A stretch of DNA of 13,064 nucleotides from Pavlovales sp. CCMP2436 (lineage: Eukaryota > Haptophyta > Pavlovophyceae > Pavlovales). Below the pieces are notes generated by a model. It had not been told where the DNA came from and did not search any database. It saw only the letters and a program-made list of their open reading frames with translations. The translations under genes and the position numbers were made by a program. Of this stretch, positions 1 through 7,620 are shown piece after piece. Numbering within the stretch: position 1 is the stretch's first letter; each line of letters opens with the position of its first letter. Location of the stretch: assembly GCA_026770615.1 (NCBI GenBank), contig MU631881.1:68586-81649 (forward strand). Direction: 5' to 3'.

Positions 1-60
<60 letters not shown>
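1..60. repeat. Poly(A) tract of 60 bases at the window edge
   Basis: The first 60 bases are all A, with no interruption. On the plus strand this could be the tail of a retrotransposon or processed transcript ending just upstream. It could also be an assembly or contig-end artefact, since the tract is exactly 60 long and sits at the edge. The sequence that follows contains an EcoRI site (gaattc, 74-79), which does not decide between these. Confidence 0.9.
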
Positions 61-64
<4 letters not shown>

Positions 65-445
65 ACGGAGGCCGAATTCGGGCATGTGGGCGCACGTGCC
101 AGCAGCGTGTGTGGCACGCCACACCGGGGATACTGATAGCTCGCCACGTATTCTGAGCGTTTGGGGCAGCCTACGTACCCTAAGATGTGCCTAACTCACC
201 CCTGGTGTAGCCTTAGGGGCACTTAGTCACCATCCAATTGGTCATCCTTGGCCATATCCTAGATGCGAATAGGATATGTCACTTTAATTAACTATAACAT
301 TTTATTAAGTATGTTAAATAATTATTGCGCGCTCAGCGAAAGGATATGGCTTTTCATTTGCCTCTTGAGACCCTACATTTCAAGTCTTAGCTCGGGGGAG
401 CAAAATATAGACACGCGGCGACCATGCGGCCGCAGACTAGTAAAT
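61..445. other. Gene-free left flank with small hairpins and part of a dispersed repeat
   Basis: I see no credible gene here. The only open frame, 263-469 on the plus strand, is short and resembles nothing I know. Two small inverted repeats are visible: ccctaag at 178-184 with cttaggg at 212-218, and catatcct at 253-260 with aggatatg at 271-278. The AT-rich part from about 280 to 330, together with 348-393, resembles the reverse complement of sequence around 7.9-8.0 kb, so part of this flank is likely an old dispersed repeat. Confidence 0.6.
348..393 (-). repeat. Dispersed repeat fragment, inverted relative to 7907-7952
   Basis: The reverse complement of 348-393 matches 7907-7952 at 39 of 46 positions by my hand count, with a 20-base identical core that includes gggtctcaagaggc. 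The AT-rich sequence beyond the core is also loosely similar on both sides, so the true repeat is probably longer than 46 bp. There is no coding capacity. The family is unknown. Confidence 0.65.
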
Positions 446-452
446 AGGATCT
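446..452. repeat. Left 7-bp target-site duplication (aggatct)
   Basis: The sequence aggatct directly precedes the fold-back element and is repeated exactly right after it at 761-767. This is what a transposition event leaves behind. Confidence 0.75.
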
Positions 453-551
453 GTTGGCGAGGCCTTTAAGTAGCACACTCGGGTAGAAAAACCCGGTCAG
501 CCACTGACCGGGTTTTTCTACCCGAGTGTGCTACTTAAAGGCTTCGCCAAT
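453..551. repeat. Left hairpin of the fold-back element (48-bp arms, 3-base loop)
   Basis: Arm 453-500 pairs with 504-551 around the loop cca. The two arms differ at only two positions, one internal and one at the last base. Each arm contains cactcgggtagaaa and cccggtcag. Confidence 0.9.
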
Positions 552-662
552 CTAGCCGGACTGGATGGACTTGACGTACATCTTGGCCCCGGCCGCGAAT
601 CAGCTTGATCTGCTCGCCGCGCGCAACCGGGTTGAACCTGCTCCATTATAGATGCCCTTAAT

Positions 663-760
663 GTTGGCGAAGCCTTTAAGTAGCACACTCGGGTAGAAAA
701 ACCCGGTCAGCGCTGACCGGGTTTGTCTACCCGAGTGTGCTACTTAAAGCCTTCGCCAAC
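663..760. repeat. Right hairpin of the fold-back element (48-bp arms, 2-base loop)
   Basis: Arm 663-710 pairs with 713-760 around the loop cg, with two mismatches. The arms are the same 48-bp sequence as the left hairpin, so all four arms derive from one sequence. Confidence 0.9.
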
Positions 761-767
761 AGGATCT
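761..767. repeat. Right 7-bp target-site duplication (aggatct)
   Basis: This is an exact copy of 446-452, immediately outside the right end of the fold-back element. Confidence 0.75.
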
Positions 768-959
768 AACATCCTTCAGCTCAGGGGTAGGGCCGATTTG
801 ACGTCGGAATACTTGAGGCAACTCTTCTCGCTCTATGCTAAAACACAGTAGCAGCAGCCATCGAAATCATACATCACTATCCACCCTCGCGCTCGCGCAT
901 TTCATTACTGAAGTATATACAATCGGCACCATGCACTGTCGCACACCACTCTACTCAAG
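768..959. other. Short stretch between fold-back element and retrotransposon A
   Basis: No convincing reading frame is visible. Part of it may be the decayed upstream end of retrotransposon A, because similarity to element B becomes recognisable only from about 960. The 5' border of element A therefore cannot be placed. Confidence 0.4.
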
Positions 960-992
960 AAACCCTTTAGACACCACAGCGCTGACCTCACT

Positions 993-2768
993 ATGGTAAG
1001 AGTCGACGCCACAGGGAAAACCACACAGGACCCAGCCACTATCAGAGACGCAGCAGCTGTTTACACGGAAAGCCTCTTAACCCACCACAACAGCAAAACC
1101 CCACTTCATCGAGCACTGAACGGCCATAGGAAGCTCCAACAATCTGCCGCTCCAGCTGGAACGCAGAAAACACCAAAGAAGTGTGCGCCCTCGGAACTGA
1201 AGCCGAAATCATCAAGCTGATTCATAAAGGTAAGACCAATGGAGCTCCAGGCCTCGACGGCATCGAATACGGAGTGCTAAAATTGATGCTACTTGCAGAC
1301 GAACTAGCCGCGGAACAAGCAAGTAAATACGGGGTTTCTACCACCCAGACAGAGTACAAACACTTATCACCAACATAGTAAACTGCCTTCTAAAAATACC
1401 CAAATTACCCAAAAAAGTCACCAAGGCAGCGGTCGTCTATTTCCATAAGAAAGGCGACCCATTGAATTTGACCAATTACAGAGGCATTGCGCTCCAAAGT
1501 GTCCTCTACAAACTAGGCACACACAACAGGGCGCATTCAAACAGCAGCACGCAACCAAGCACTTATCCACTCAACCCAAGGAGCCACGCAGCCCAAGAGT
1601 AACTCTGGCCTACAGGCAGCAGGCCTAATCTCCATTATCATGCACGCACAACGCACCAACAGCGAACTCCATATCGTCTTCTTGTGACATACCAAGGCCT
1701 TCGACAAAGTCCCACAGGAAGCTTTGAAGAGAGCGCTTGAACTATTCGGCTTCCCTGATGAACTCATCCAACGTGTCGAAAATCTGCAAGTTTGCGAAAA
1801 AGCAGCCACCCGCACCCCATACGGTCACTCGCCTAACACGTGCCAATCACGTTAGGATGCAACAGGGCTGCCCTATGAGCCCTATCAGATTCTGCCTTTT
1901 CATCGATATGTTTTATCGCTGGCTTGCCATCACAAACCCCGAAGCCGCCTACAAAATCGGAAATGACATCGAACAAAGGCTTTTTGCACACGCCTGGATG
2001 GACGACACCGCACTTGTCGCAGATACTACAACAGGTAGCACTAAGCAAATTTCACTCCTCCATGATTTCCTCACCGCCCACAAGATGACGCTTAACATTT
2101 CCATATGCAGCCACCTACAATGGCTACCCACAGGGACTCAAAAAAGAGCCAGAACTGACGAGGAATCAGGCAAGCAACCAGCAAACCTAATCATCCCAGC
2201 AACCATCTCGCGCCCACACCTAGAGATCACAACACTCAATAACAGTGACCAAGTGACTTACCTAGGAATCAGCATGGTTCCGGTATTCGACTGGGAAGCC
2301 AAATGGACGAGCCTATTATCACGCCTAGGCGCTGCAGCAGCCAGATGGAAAGCGCTGGCTGCGTCTCCAGCGTGCCGCCTATCCACATTGGCCATGTTCA
2401 CAGCACATGATATAGAAAGCCTTCTCCCATACCACTTACAAGCGATAGGTACTACACCGAAACAACTAAATCAGGCACGGACGGCAATGCTATCACCCTT
2501 GATAAGAAGAGGTCTCCTACCCGCGATTAAAACACCAACAGCTATGCTCTGTGACTCTCTTAGAACCGGAGGAACTGGCATTACAGACCCAATTGCACTT
2601 AACACAGGAAACAAAGCAGCAACGCTACTCACGCTCTTAAATACGGAATCAGCCACGGGCCTAGCGACACACGAACTATACCATTTTTACAACGGCAGCG
2701 TCGACTACGACAGATCCCAGTCCTATTTCGACACCCTATACCCATCCACAGTCGTTGAAGGCTGGTGA
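993..2768 (+). pseudogene. Reverse transcriptase of element A, frameshifted
   Basis: A reverse transcriptase copies the element's RNA into DNA at the insertion site. The family's motifs are spread over several frames. The upstream stretch from the ATG at 993 aligns without gaps with element B (29 residues beginning MVR and MLR). APGLDG lies at 1244-1261, VVYFHKKGDP from 1432, NYRG at 1474-1485, KAFDKVP from 1694, QQGCPMSP at 1860-1883, the catalytic box WMDD at 1995-2006, and YLGI at 2259-2270. From 1737 to 2768 one frame is open for 343 codons and covers palm motif B to the thumb and beyond. Motif A is damaged: tgtgac at 1684-1689, the Cys-Asp codons in element B, is read out of frame here, giving TGA at 1685-1687. 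Two compensating small indels would explain this. The box reads WMDD where many non-LTR RTs have F/YADD. Both catalytic Asp codons are intact. Confidence 0.88.
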
Positions 2769-3225
2769 TCTATTAATAGCACGATCACAAAAGAATCCAA
2801 CGACCAGAGTGCAAATCAAAAGCGCATAGCAACAGACATCCCGATTGGGGAACTCACCCCCGGAGAACTCCTCGGTCCCGAACTAAACGCCATGTCCACT
2901 AATGGCGTAGGCTCCCTCAATAATATAGGCAAAACCTACGATACCACCTAAGCAGACCACTCGCCACAACACTGCATTTCTGCGAACCCATCAATGGACA
3001 ACCAAATGATGAAACAGAACTAGACCGTGCTATACTCGCGCCTGACCCGGCAGCCACGATCCAACACAAGATCGACTCGCACATTCACCAATACGCCATA
3101 GCAAACCTCTACAAAGACTTGTTTTTCCACAAAAGCAGAGCACTCCTCGCAGACGCCTGGGTGACCCACTGGCATCACAAGGGAGACCAAGACGAAAACA
3201 TCTCGCCAGCTCTCCAAATCTTCTG
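2769..3225 (+). pseudogene. Linker between RT and RNase H-like domain of element A
   Basis: Right after the TGA at 2766-2768 the same frame stays open to the TAA ending near 2951. A further open stretch in the same frame (to the TGA at 3225-3227) has peptides such as CEPINGQPNDETELD and LADAWVTHWHHKGDQDE. I recognise no domain. Several histidines occur close together (HKS, THWHH) and again downstream (HLRNAHLQKH), but no clear Cys/His zinc knuckle can be drawn. Its position between RT and RNase H makes it part of the element's polyprotein. Confidence 0.5.
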
Positions 3226-3870
3226 ACAAACGCAGCACTCCAGGCCTTGTCCCGGTTTGCTGCATCTACAGGCGCCAGATCCCACACGGCACACCTCCGG
3301 AACGCTCATCTGCAAAAACATGACAAATCACTCGGAACAGACCCTCCTCAAAGCTCTCATGTAACTGACGTAGCAGTCGATGGTTACCACAATGAAAGAA
3401 CCCTCGAAATCCCAGCTCGAACAGCAGGAGGAGTTGCCTACCTAGTGAACTATACAGACGGCAGACGGGAGATACACATGACTAACGCCATCCGAACGGG
3501 GGATAAAGACGCACTAGACAGCGAACTTACAGCTGCGACACTCAGCCTCAGACTAAATCCCTCCACAAACAGACAACACTCACTACATCGTGGGACTGTC
3601 TAAACCCCCTGAGGCACCTGTGGCGCTCAAATCCTATTTGCAAACCAGCCACGACGCCGATACACAAACCCACCACAACTCCGCAGACGAGATAGCCACA
3701 CCAAGCCGACAGTCACAACTCCGAAGGCTCAGCGAGCTCCTCACACTCAATACCGCCGACACCGGCCAAACTCACACTTTCAAGCACCAAAAAGTACATG
3801 AATATGACACCTTCCTCAGACCACTGCTAGTAAACCAACAGTAGACGCAGCCAACCAAGTTTACATCGTC
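3226..3870 (+). pseudogene. RNase H-like domain of element A, frameshifted
   Basis: The domain would remove the RNA strand of the RNA-DNA hybrid made by the neighbouring RT. The evidence is the order and spacing of acidic positions typical of RNase H. The first is VAVDG with its Asp codon at 3379, followed by AGGVAYLV. Next comes a Glu in SELTAATLSLRL at 3523, then an Asp in TDNTHYIVGL at 3572 after a frame change. Last is VDAAN with Asp at 3844 after another frame change, preceded by KVHEYDTF (Lys-Val-His pattern, His at 3797). The frame changes fall near 3545-3572 and 3830-3841, and a TAG sits at 3842-3844 in the older frame. No single motif is decisive, but all four acidic positions in order after an RT make the call likely. 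Confidence 0.68.
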
Positions 3871-4341
3871 GTCAACGAGGGAACCAATGCTCTCATTGCC
3901 AAGGCAAACGAGATACAATTAGCACCCGGAAGCACCAACTCTATTTTATGACATAGTGCATGTGTTACTCAACGTATGCGCTGACTGGGTCCACGTCGCA
4001 GTAGGGAACAAACCCCTTTCCACGATCTAGGCCCATGCACATGGCCCCCAGCAAAATACAGCGCCACCGATAAGGATGGCAATTTCATCGACCACACACC
4101 ATCCACCATCCGCCGAGCAGTCACAGAAGAGACAGGGAATCTCGCATTACTCGCCCACATCCAAAAAGATCCCATGGACCGGATTAGACGCGCACAAAAA
4201 GATGCCATCCACACCAAAGACCGAACAGAGCTATGGCCAGAAGAGTCAACAGCCTCCCTAAACCCACCCCTGGGCAACGGCACTGAGGCAGGGCAGCGCA
4301 TACATGCGTTGCATGGCAGGCACTATGGCCTTCAATGCTGA
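3871..4341 (+). pseudogene. C-terminal tail of element A, broken
   Basis: The reading continues from the RNase H-like region (VYIVVNEGTNAL, then LAPGSTNSIL, stop near 3950). It shifts to a frame reading YDIVHVLLNV and ADWVHVAVGNK, and shifts again at about 4030 to a frame open until the TGA at 4339-4341 (SATDKDGNFID, RIRRAQKDAIH, TELWPEES). The overlapping frame from 4262 (LRQGSAYMRCMAGTM) continues into the long frame of element B, so the A/B border lies somewhere in about 4260-4400. No domain is recognised. Confidence 0.5.
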
Positions 4342-5104
4342 ACGGACAAGAGACACATCTACAACCGAAGAAAAGAAAGTAATAAGCGTCCACTACTGGA
4401 TCAAAGCCACTATCCCGCTCCAGGAGCTAGGCGACATTGTCCGGCCGATACAGAGAATACACCTCCTCCCACATTGCATCAAAGTGGACTTGGCAAATCC
4501 CACTGAGCGATTAGGAGCGGTCGAGCTAATCCGTTCTGCACTGGAAGCTTGGTTTACTGCACTATCCCCGCAAATGCGAGGAGCATACATAGAAAGAGGA
4601 GTCCTTACGGAATTATCAGCTGCTTACGAATGGCAAGCGTGCTCGCTCACCCTGAAAGATGCATTCGACCAATAAGTTGAACTCACTGTTCGGACAGTTC
4701 AGGACGCCATAGGACAACCTGACCCTGCAAGACTAGGCAAACAGCCACGACCAGGCCGTACCTGCCGAAATAAAACGTGGTCACCAGAAGCAGGCCCACA
4801 CGCACAACTGGATTCGTGGTACGGAAAAGCATTAATCATCACAGGAGATATTTTAAGCAACAAAAACAAAGAACAATATCACCTACAAGGCTGGTGAGGT
4901 TTTAATAATACAGACACAAAAAAGACGGTCGATACATTGAGGCAATTTTGTCTAATAGCGGACAAACAACAAGAGGTCCTGCCTTACCACCCAGTAGCAG
5001 TCTTGAAAAATGACGAACAGGACGACGAGACCACTCTTCAACAGGCACGGGACCCGTATCGACCCACAATAGCATCCCTTATAATGATGATCATTCCGCA
5101 ATTG
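4262..5104 (+). pseudogene. N-terminal / linker region upstream of the RT of element B
   Basis: This is the same frame as the RT downstream, with TAA at 4673-4675 and TGA at 4895-4897. Visible peptides include VISVHYWIKATIPLQELGDI, ALSPQMRGAYIERGVLTEL, RTCRNKTWSPEAG and DSWYGKALIITGDIL. Trp-Ser-Pro-Glu followed by a basic helical stretch resembles the linker that many non-LTR elements have between endonuclease and RT; that is inference. No catalytic endonuclease motifs were recognised. It is also possible that the first part belongs to the tail of element A. Confidence 0.5.
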
Positions 5105-5134
5105 TAACTCTACAATAGCGAACTCAGAAATCGC

Positions 5135-6190
5135 ATGGCGATACGCTACGCCAAGTGCGAAACAGCTCAAAAAGTAGCTAACAAAGCAGCGGATGACAGA
5201 ATTCAAGATGCAATCAACAAAGGCCTATTTCGAGCCGCCGCCAACAATGCGAGAAAGCTCTTCTACCCACGATCTCTGCAGGAAAGGGTACACATGTTAA
5301 GACATCCGACAACAAATAAAATCACAACAAAGCCAAAAGAAGTTATTAGTTTAGCTACAGACTACACTCGAACACTACTAGGCAAAACCACTCCCCTCCC
5401 GCCTACGGGCAAAACATGGCAAGATCCAAGTGAATGGACTGACCTGACTAAACGCTGGACGGACGAAGAGACAACACATGTCCAAGCACTTGCTACTCCA
5501 AACGATCTCGTCCGCCTAATCGTTGCCGGCAAGGCACGCAGCGCTCCGGGACTAGATGGTGTACAATACCTAGCCCTAAAACTGCTGCTACAAGCCGATA
5601 ATATTGAGAACCATATTGGTGAATTACACACTCTCCTAATAAACGTCCTCAACACTACGCTTAAAGAAACGATTCTACCAACCCAACTGGAAATTGTCTA
5701 CTTCTACAAGAAAGGTGATCCCACAAAACTTTCAAACTACAGAGGCCTCGCACTCCAAAGCGTCATCTATAAATTACCCGCAGCCTTCGTGGCGGGACAG
5801 CTACTAGGCACCGCAGGCAGAATGCAGCTCCTATTCGAACAACAGCTTGCGGCCAGAAAAAATGGCAGAGCAGCAGACCACGTAGCAGTGATAGCTGCAG
5901 TCATAGCTGAAGCACTGGCAGCAGGACGAGAATTATACATCATCACTTGCGACATCCAAAAGGCATTCGACGCAGTCCCACAATACGCCCTGTGGGAGGC
6001 AATGGAACGCCACGGCTACCCACCCGAGACGGTGCGACGCGTTCGCATGCTCCAGACATGCACGGGGGCACATGTGCGAACAGACTACGGCAGATCAAAG
6101 CACCCGGTTCTCACTTCTATGGGGTGCAAGCAAGGCTGCCCGCTCAGCCCGATCACGTATTGCTTATTTGTGAACATGCTTCACCGCTAG
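5135..6190 (+). pseudogene. Reverse transcriptase of element B, fingers and palm only
   Basis: An open frame of 351 codons starts at the ATG at 5135, but the frame continues upstream past a TAA at 5105-5107, so that ATG is not necessarily the original start. RT family motifs are in order and in one frame: APGLDG at 5543-5560, YFYKKGDP from 5699, NYRGLALQS from 5735, CDIQKAFDAVP from 5948 (motif A, catalytic Asp at 5951), and CKQGCPLSP ending near 6151 (motif B). The frame stops at TAG 6188-6190 after MLHR. Element A has RWL at that place, so TAG very likely replaced TGG. The WMDD box is absent, although tacatggac at 6280-6288 could be its remnant. Between A and B the residues around APGLDG, KKGDP and NYRG are largely shared, while the rest is strongly diverged, so these are different subfamilies rather than recent copies. 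Confidence 0.9.
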
Positions 6191-6347
6191 CTGGATAAGC
6201 AGCCAAGTGGCTACCAACCGACTCCACCGCCAGGTTACACTCACAGAAAGCCGTGCAACCCTCTTAAATACCAGGTACATACATGGACGCTTCTGAAACC
6301 TCGTGGGGTAGGAGCAGTTCAGCGCGCGAAACGCACCGCCAAGCGCC

Positions 6348-6707
6348 ATGGTACACAGAGGGGATGCGCACGCCGGCACGGCGGGGCGCGAGAGGCTTAC
6401 CAGCGGCGCGCGGCGCCTCCTCTGCCTCCTCGGCCTCCTCTGCTCGGTGGGCTTCGCCTCCTCCGCCGCGGCGAAGGTGTCGGTGACGAAGAACAAGGCG
6501 GTGTTCGCCGCGCTGAGCGGCACGGAGTGCGTCACGACGCTCGCCGACAAGGGCTCAGCGCGGGTCTGCGATCGCGATGTCGCGCGCCGGAGTGCGTCGC
6601 CGGCGGGTCTGCTCTTGGAGGGCGCGCGCGCGACGCGATCGCGGGAGGAGTGCTACTACCTGCTCACGTTGGACGATCAGCTAAGGCCTTCAGCGACGAT
6701 CAGCTAA
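6348..6707 (+). pseudogene. Secreted or membrane-protein N-terminus, unrecognised, broken by a 23-bp duplication
   Basis: From the ATG at 6348 a 119-codon frame contains Arg-Arg followed by the hydrophobic run LLCLLGLLCSVGFA and then ASSAAAK, which fits a signal peptide with cleavage after the Ala run. The mature part begins VSVTKNKAVFAALSGTEC and has several Cys. It ends with DDQLRPSA and a TAA at 6705-6707, and that TAA exists only because a 23-bp segment (6672-6694) is duplicated in tandem at 6695-6717. The base composition is much more GC-rich than the retrotransposon next to it, as expected for host coding DNA. I do not recognise the family. A faint likeness to the N-terminus of nicastrin (aromatic/hydrophobic strand, Cys, Leu, then Cys) is too weak to name it. 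Confidence 0.4.
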
Positions 6708-6717
6708 GGCCTTCAGC
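6672..6717. repeat. Perfect 23-bp tandem duplication
   Basis: The unit gacgatcagctaaggccttc plus agc occurs at 6672-6694 and again at 6695-6717 with no mismatch. As 23 is not a multiple of three, the second copy is read in a new frame and brings a TAA into frame. The perfect identity suggests a recent event. Confidence 0.95.
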
Positions 6718-7225
6718 ATGCTCGGCCTCTTCTCCCCCAAGAGCACCGAGCAGCGCAACCTCTCGCCGCTCGAGCTGCTCGACCAGCTGCGCGCGCTGCC
6801 CTACGCTTTCTTCTATACGATCCACTGGAACGGCTGGCCGGTCGCGCTCGGCGATGCGCCCGTCGCCTAGATCTACGACCTGCACCTGGCGACGCCCGCT
6901 GCGCGTCGTGATCAGTCGCGACGCGCTGCTGCTCGTGCTGACGCGCTCGGGGGGGTCCGAGCCGCTCACGCGGAAGAATGTGCTCGAGCGCGAGCTGCAG
7001 CGCGTGGAGACGGCGGTGCACAAGCCGCAACCCGGTCTGGCGCTCACCTTGGACCGCCTCCCCGAGCACCGCCGGTTCGTGCGTCGTAGCTACGCGCTGC
7101 CGCGTCCCGCTCACGTGCTGGAGCAGGGGGGAGGGGGGGGGGGGTGGAGCAGGAGTGGATGGCGGAGGAAGTTCGATGGTCTCCCGCTCGCCGAGTGCAC
7201 GCGCGAGATGCTGCCGCGGCTATGA
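6718..7225 (+). pseudogene. GC-rich coding-like remnant, unrecognised
   Basis: Two frames look protein-like. The frame from ATG 6718 reads MLGLFSPKSTEQRNL, then SPLELLDQLRALPYAFFYTI, until TAG at 6868-6870, and continues IYDLHLATPAA. The frame open to 7225 then reads PLRVVISRDALLLVLTRSGG, LERELQRVETAV and LAECTREMLPRL. Joining them needs a frame change near 6890, so a single old gene with an indel is plausible. It follows directly on the signal-peptide-like frame and may be the same gene. A long G-run (7126-7144) interrupts it. No family is recognised, and splicing cannot be excluded as the reason for the frame changes. Confidence 0.35.
7126..7144 (+). repeat. G-run (G6-A-G12)
   Basis: Eighteen of 19 bases are G. 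Such a run can fold into a G-quadruplex and is prone to length change. It lies in the middle of the coding-like remnant and could be the site of a frameshift or of sequencing error. Confidence 0.9.
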
Positions 7226-7316
7226 AGCGTGCGGCCTGAAAAGGCGAACGGTCAACGATGCGGCTCCCTTACCTTCGCCGCCCTTGCACATGCCCGCCCT
7301 CATTATTACCCCCGTG

Positions 7317-7383
7317 CTCGCTCGCGCCCTCGCTCGCGCCCTCGCCCGCGCCCTCGCCCGCGCCCTCGCCCCCGCCCTCGCCC
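7317..7383. repeat. 12-bp minisatellite, about 5.6 copies
   Basis: The unit ctcgcccgcgcc (first copies ctcgctcgcgcc, a late copy ctcgcccccgcc) repeats with an exact 12-bp step from 7317 to 7383. As 12 is a multiple of three, all frames stay open through it (Ala-Pro-Ser, Arg-Pro or Ala-Arg-Leu repeats). The long frames here are therefore not evidence of coding. It could lie in a C-rich intron. Confidence 0.92.
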
Positions 7384-7620
7384 TTTGCGATGCGGCACCC
7401 CCCCTTCCCAGATTGCCATCGTGCACGCGCAGGTCGATACGAGGAGGGCATCAAAGCGACGGGTGCTTATATCCGCGGGGTGGTGGTGCAGCTGGTGTAT
7501 AGTCTGCCTCTGGGTCGGCCTTTGGAGGTCGCTTTTCGGGCCCAAAAAAGGGTGGGTATTTTGGCGCGGAATCCACGGGTGGGCCGCAGGCGGGCCAATG
7601 GTGGCCCGGTGTATTAGAGA
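7384..7620 (+). other. Possible exon-like piece after a C-rich, acceptor-like tract
   Basis: The sequence ccccccttcccag at 7399-7411 resembles a 3' splice site. The following sequence is open in two frames, for example RYEEGIKATGAYIRGVVVQL and LGRPLEVAFRAQKRVGILAR, until a stop at about 7617. No domain is recognised and nothing but the acceptor-like tract and the openness supports coding. Confidence 0.2.

Larger units (their letters stand above)
453..760. mobile_element. Fold-back / MITE-like DNA transposon, 308 bp, non-autonomous
   Basis: The unit starts gttggcga and ends tcgccaac, and it is bounded by the 7-bp direct repeat aggatct (446-452 and 761-767). Both ends are themselves long hairpins (453-551 and 663-760), so the same 48-bp arm occurs four times in alternating orientation. 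The middle (about 552-662) is unique and GC-rich and encodes no transposase. Inverted termini, a short direct duplication and no coding capacity point to a non-autonomous element mobilised in trans. A 7-bp duplication with fold-back ends is known for Galileo-type members of the P superfamily, but nothing here proves that affiliation. Confidence 0.8.
960..4341 (+). mobile_element. Non-LTR retrotransposon remnant A: RT, RNase H-like domain, C-terminal tail
   Basis: Successive frames on the plus strand give a fingers-palm-thumb reverse transcriptase (about 990-2768), a poorly conserved linker (2769-3225), an RNase H-like domain (about 3226-3870) and a further tail (to about 4341). Many frameshifts and stops break it, so it is dead. 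The order RT then RNase H, with no gag or protease and no LTRs, fits non-LTR retrotransposons. No upstream endonuclease domain is visible; it may be lost or unrecognisable. I cannot assign a clade. Element B follows head to tail. Confidence 0.8.
4262..6290 (+). mobile_element. Non-LTR retrotransposon remnant B, truncated inside the RT
   Basis: From 4262 one plus-strand frame runs about 1.9 kb with only four stops: TAA 4673-4675, TGA 4895-4897, TAA 5105-5107 and TAG 6188-6190. It holds an upstream region followed by an RT. Similarity to element A runs through the fingers and palm and fades just past catgga (6282-6287), where element A has its WMDD box. GC-rich unrelated sequence follows. The 3' half (catalytic box, thumb, RNase H) is missing, which is unusual because non-LTR elements usually lose their 5' end. 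A deletion or rearrangement is more likely than incomplete reverse transcription. Confidence 0.75.

Noticed and set aside
477..530. Hairpin plus T-run resembling a bacterial intrinsic terminator (cccggtcag...ctgaccgggttttt)
   Set aside because: The stem is 48 bp, recurs four times and is bounded by a target-site duplication. The surroundings are eukaryotic, so it is a transposon arm and not a terminator.
2760..4905. Both retrotransposon remnants have ggctggtga (Gly-Trp-stop) followed by a similar A-rich stretch (2760 and 4889), hinting at a shared recoding or reinitiation signal
   Set aside because: One copy lies after an RT and the other before an RT, so the places are not homologous, and the similarity beyond nine bases is weak.
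1682..6190. In-frame TGA and TAG codons as evidence for an altered genetic code
   Set aside because: One TGA is explained by frameshifts around a Cys-Asp codon pair and the TAG by a TGG mutation. Other frames use ordinary stops, and the elements are plainly decayed.
6348..6700. Identification of the signal-peptide frame as nicastrin
   Set aside because: Only a short pattern of Cys and hydrophobic residues is similar. No nicastrin domain signature follows and the frame is short.
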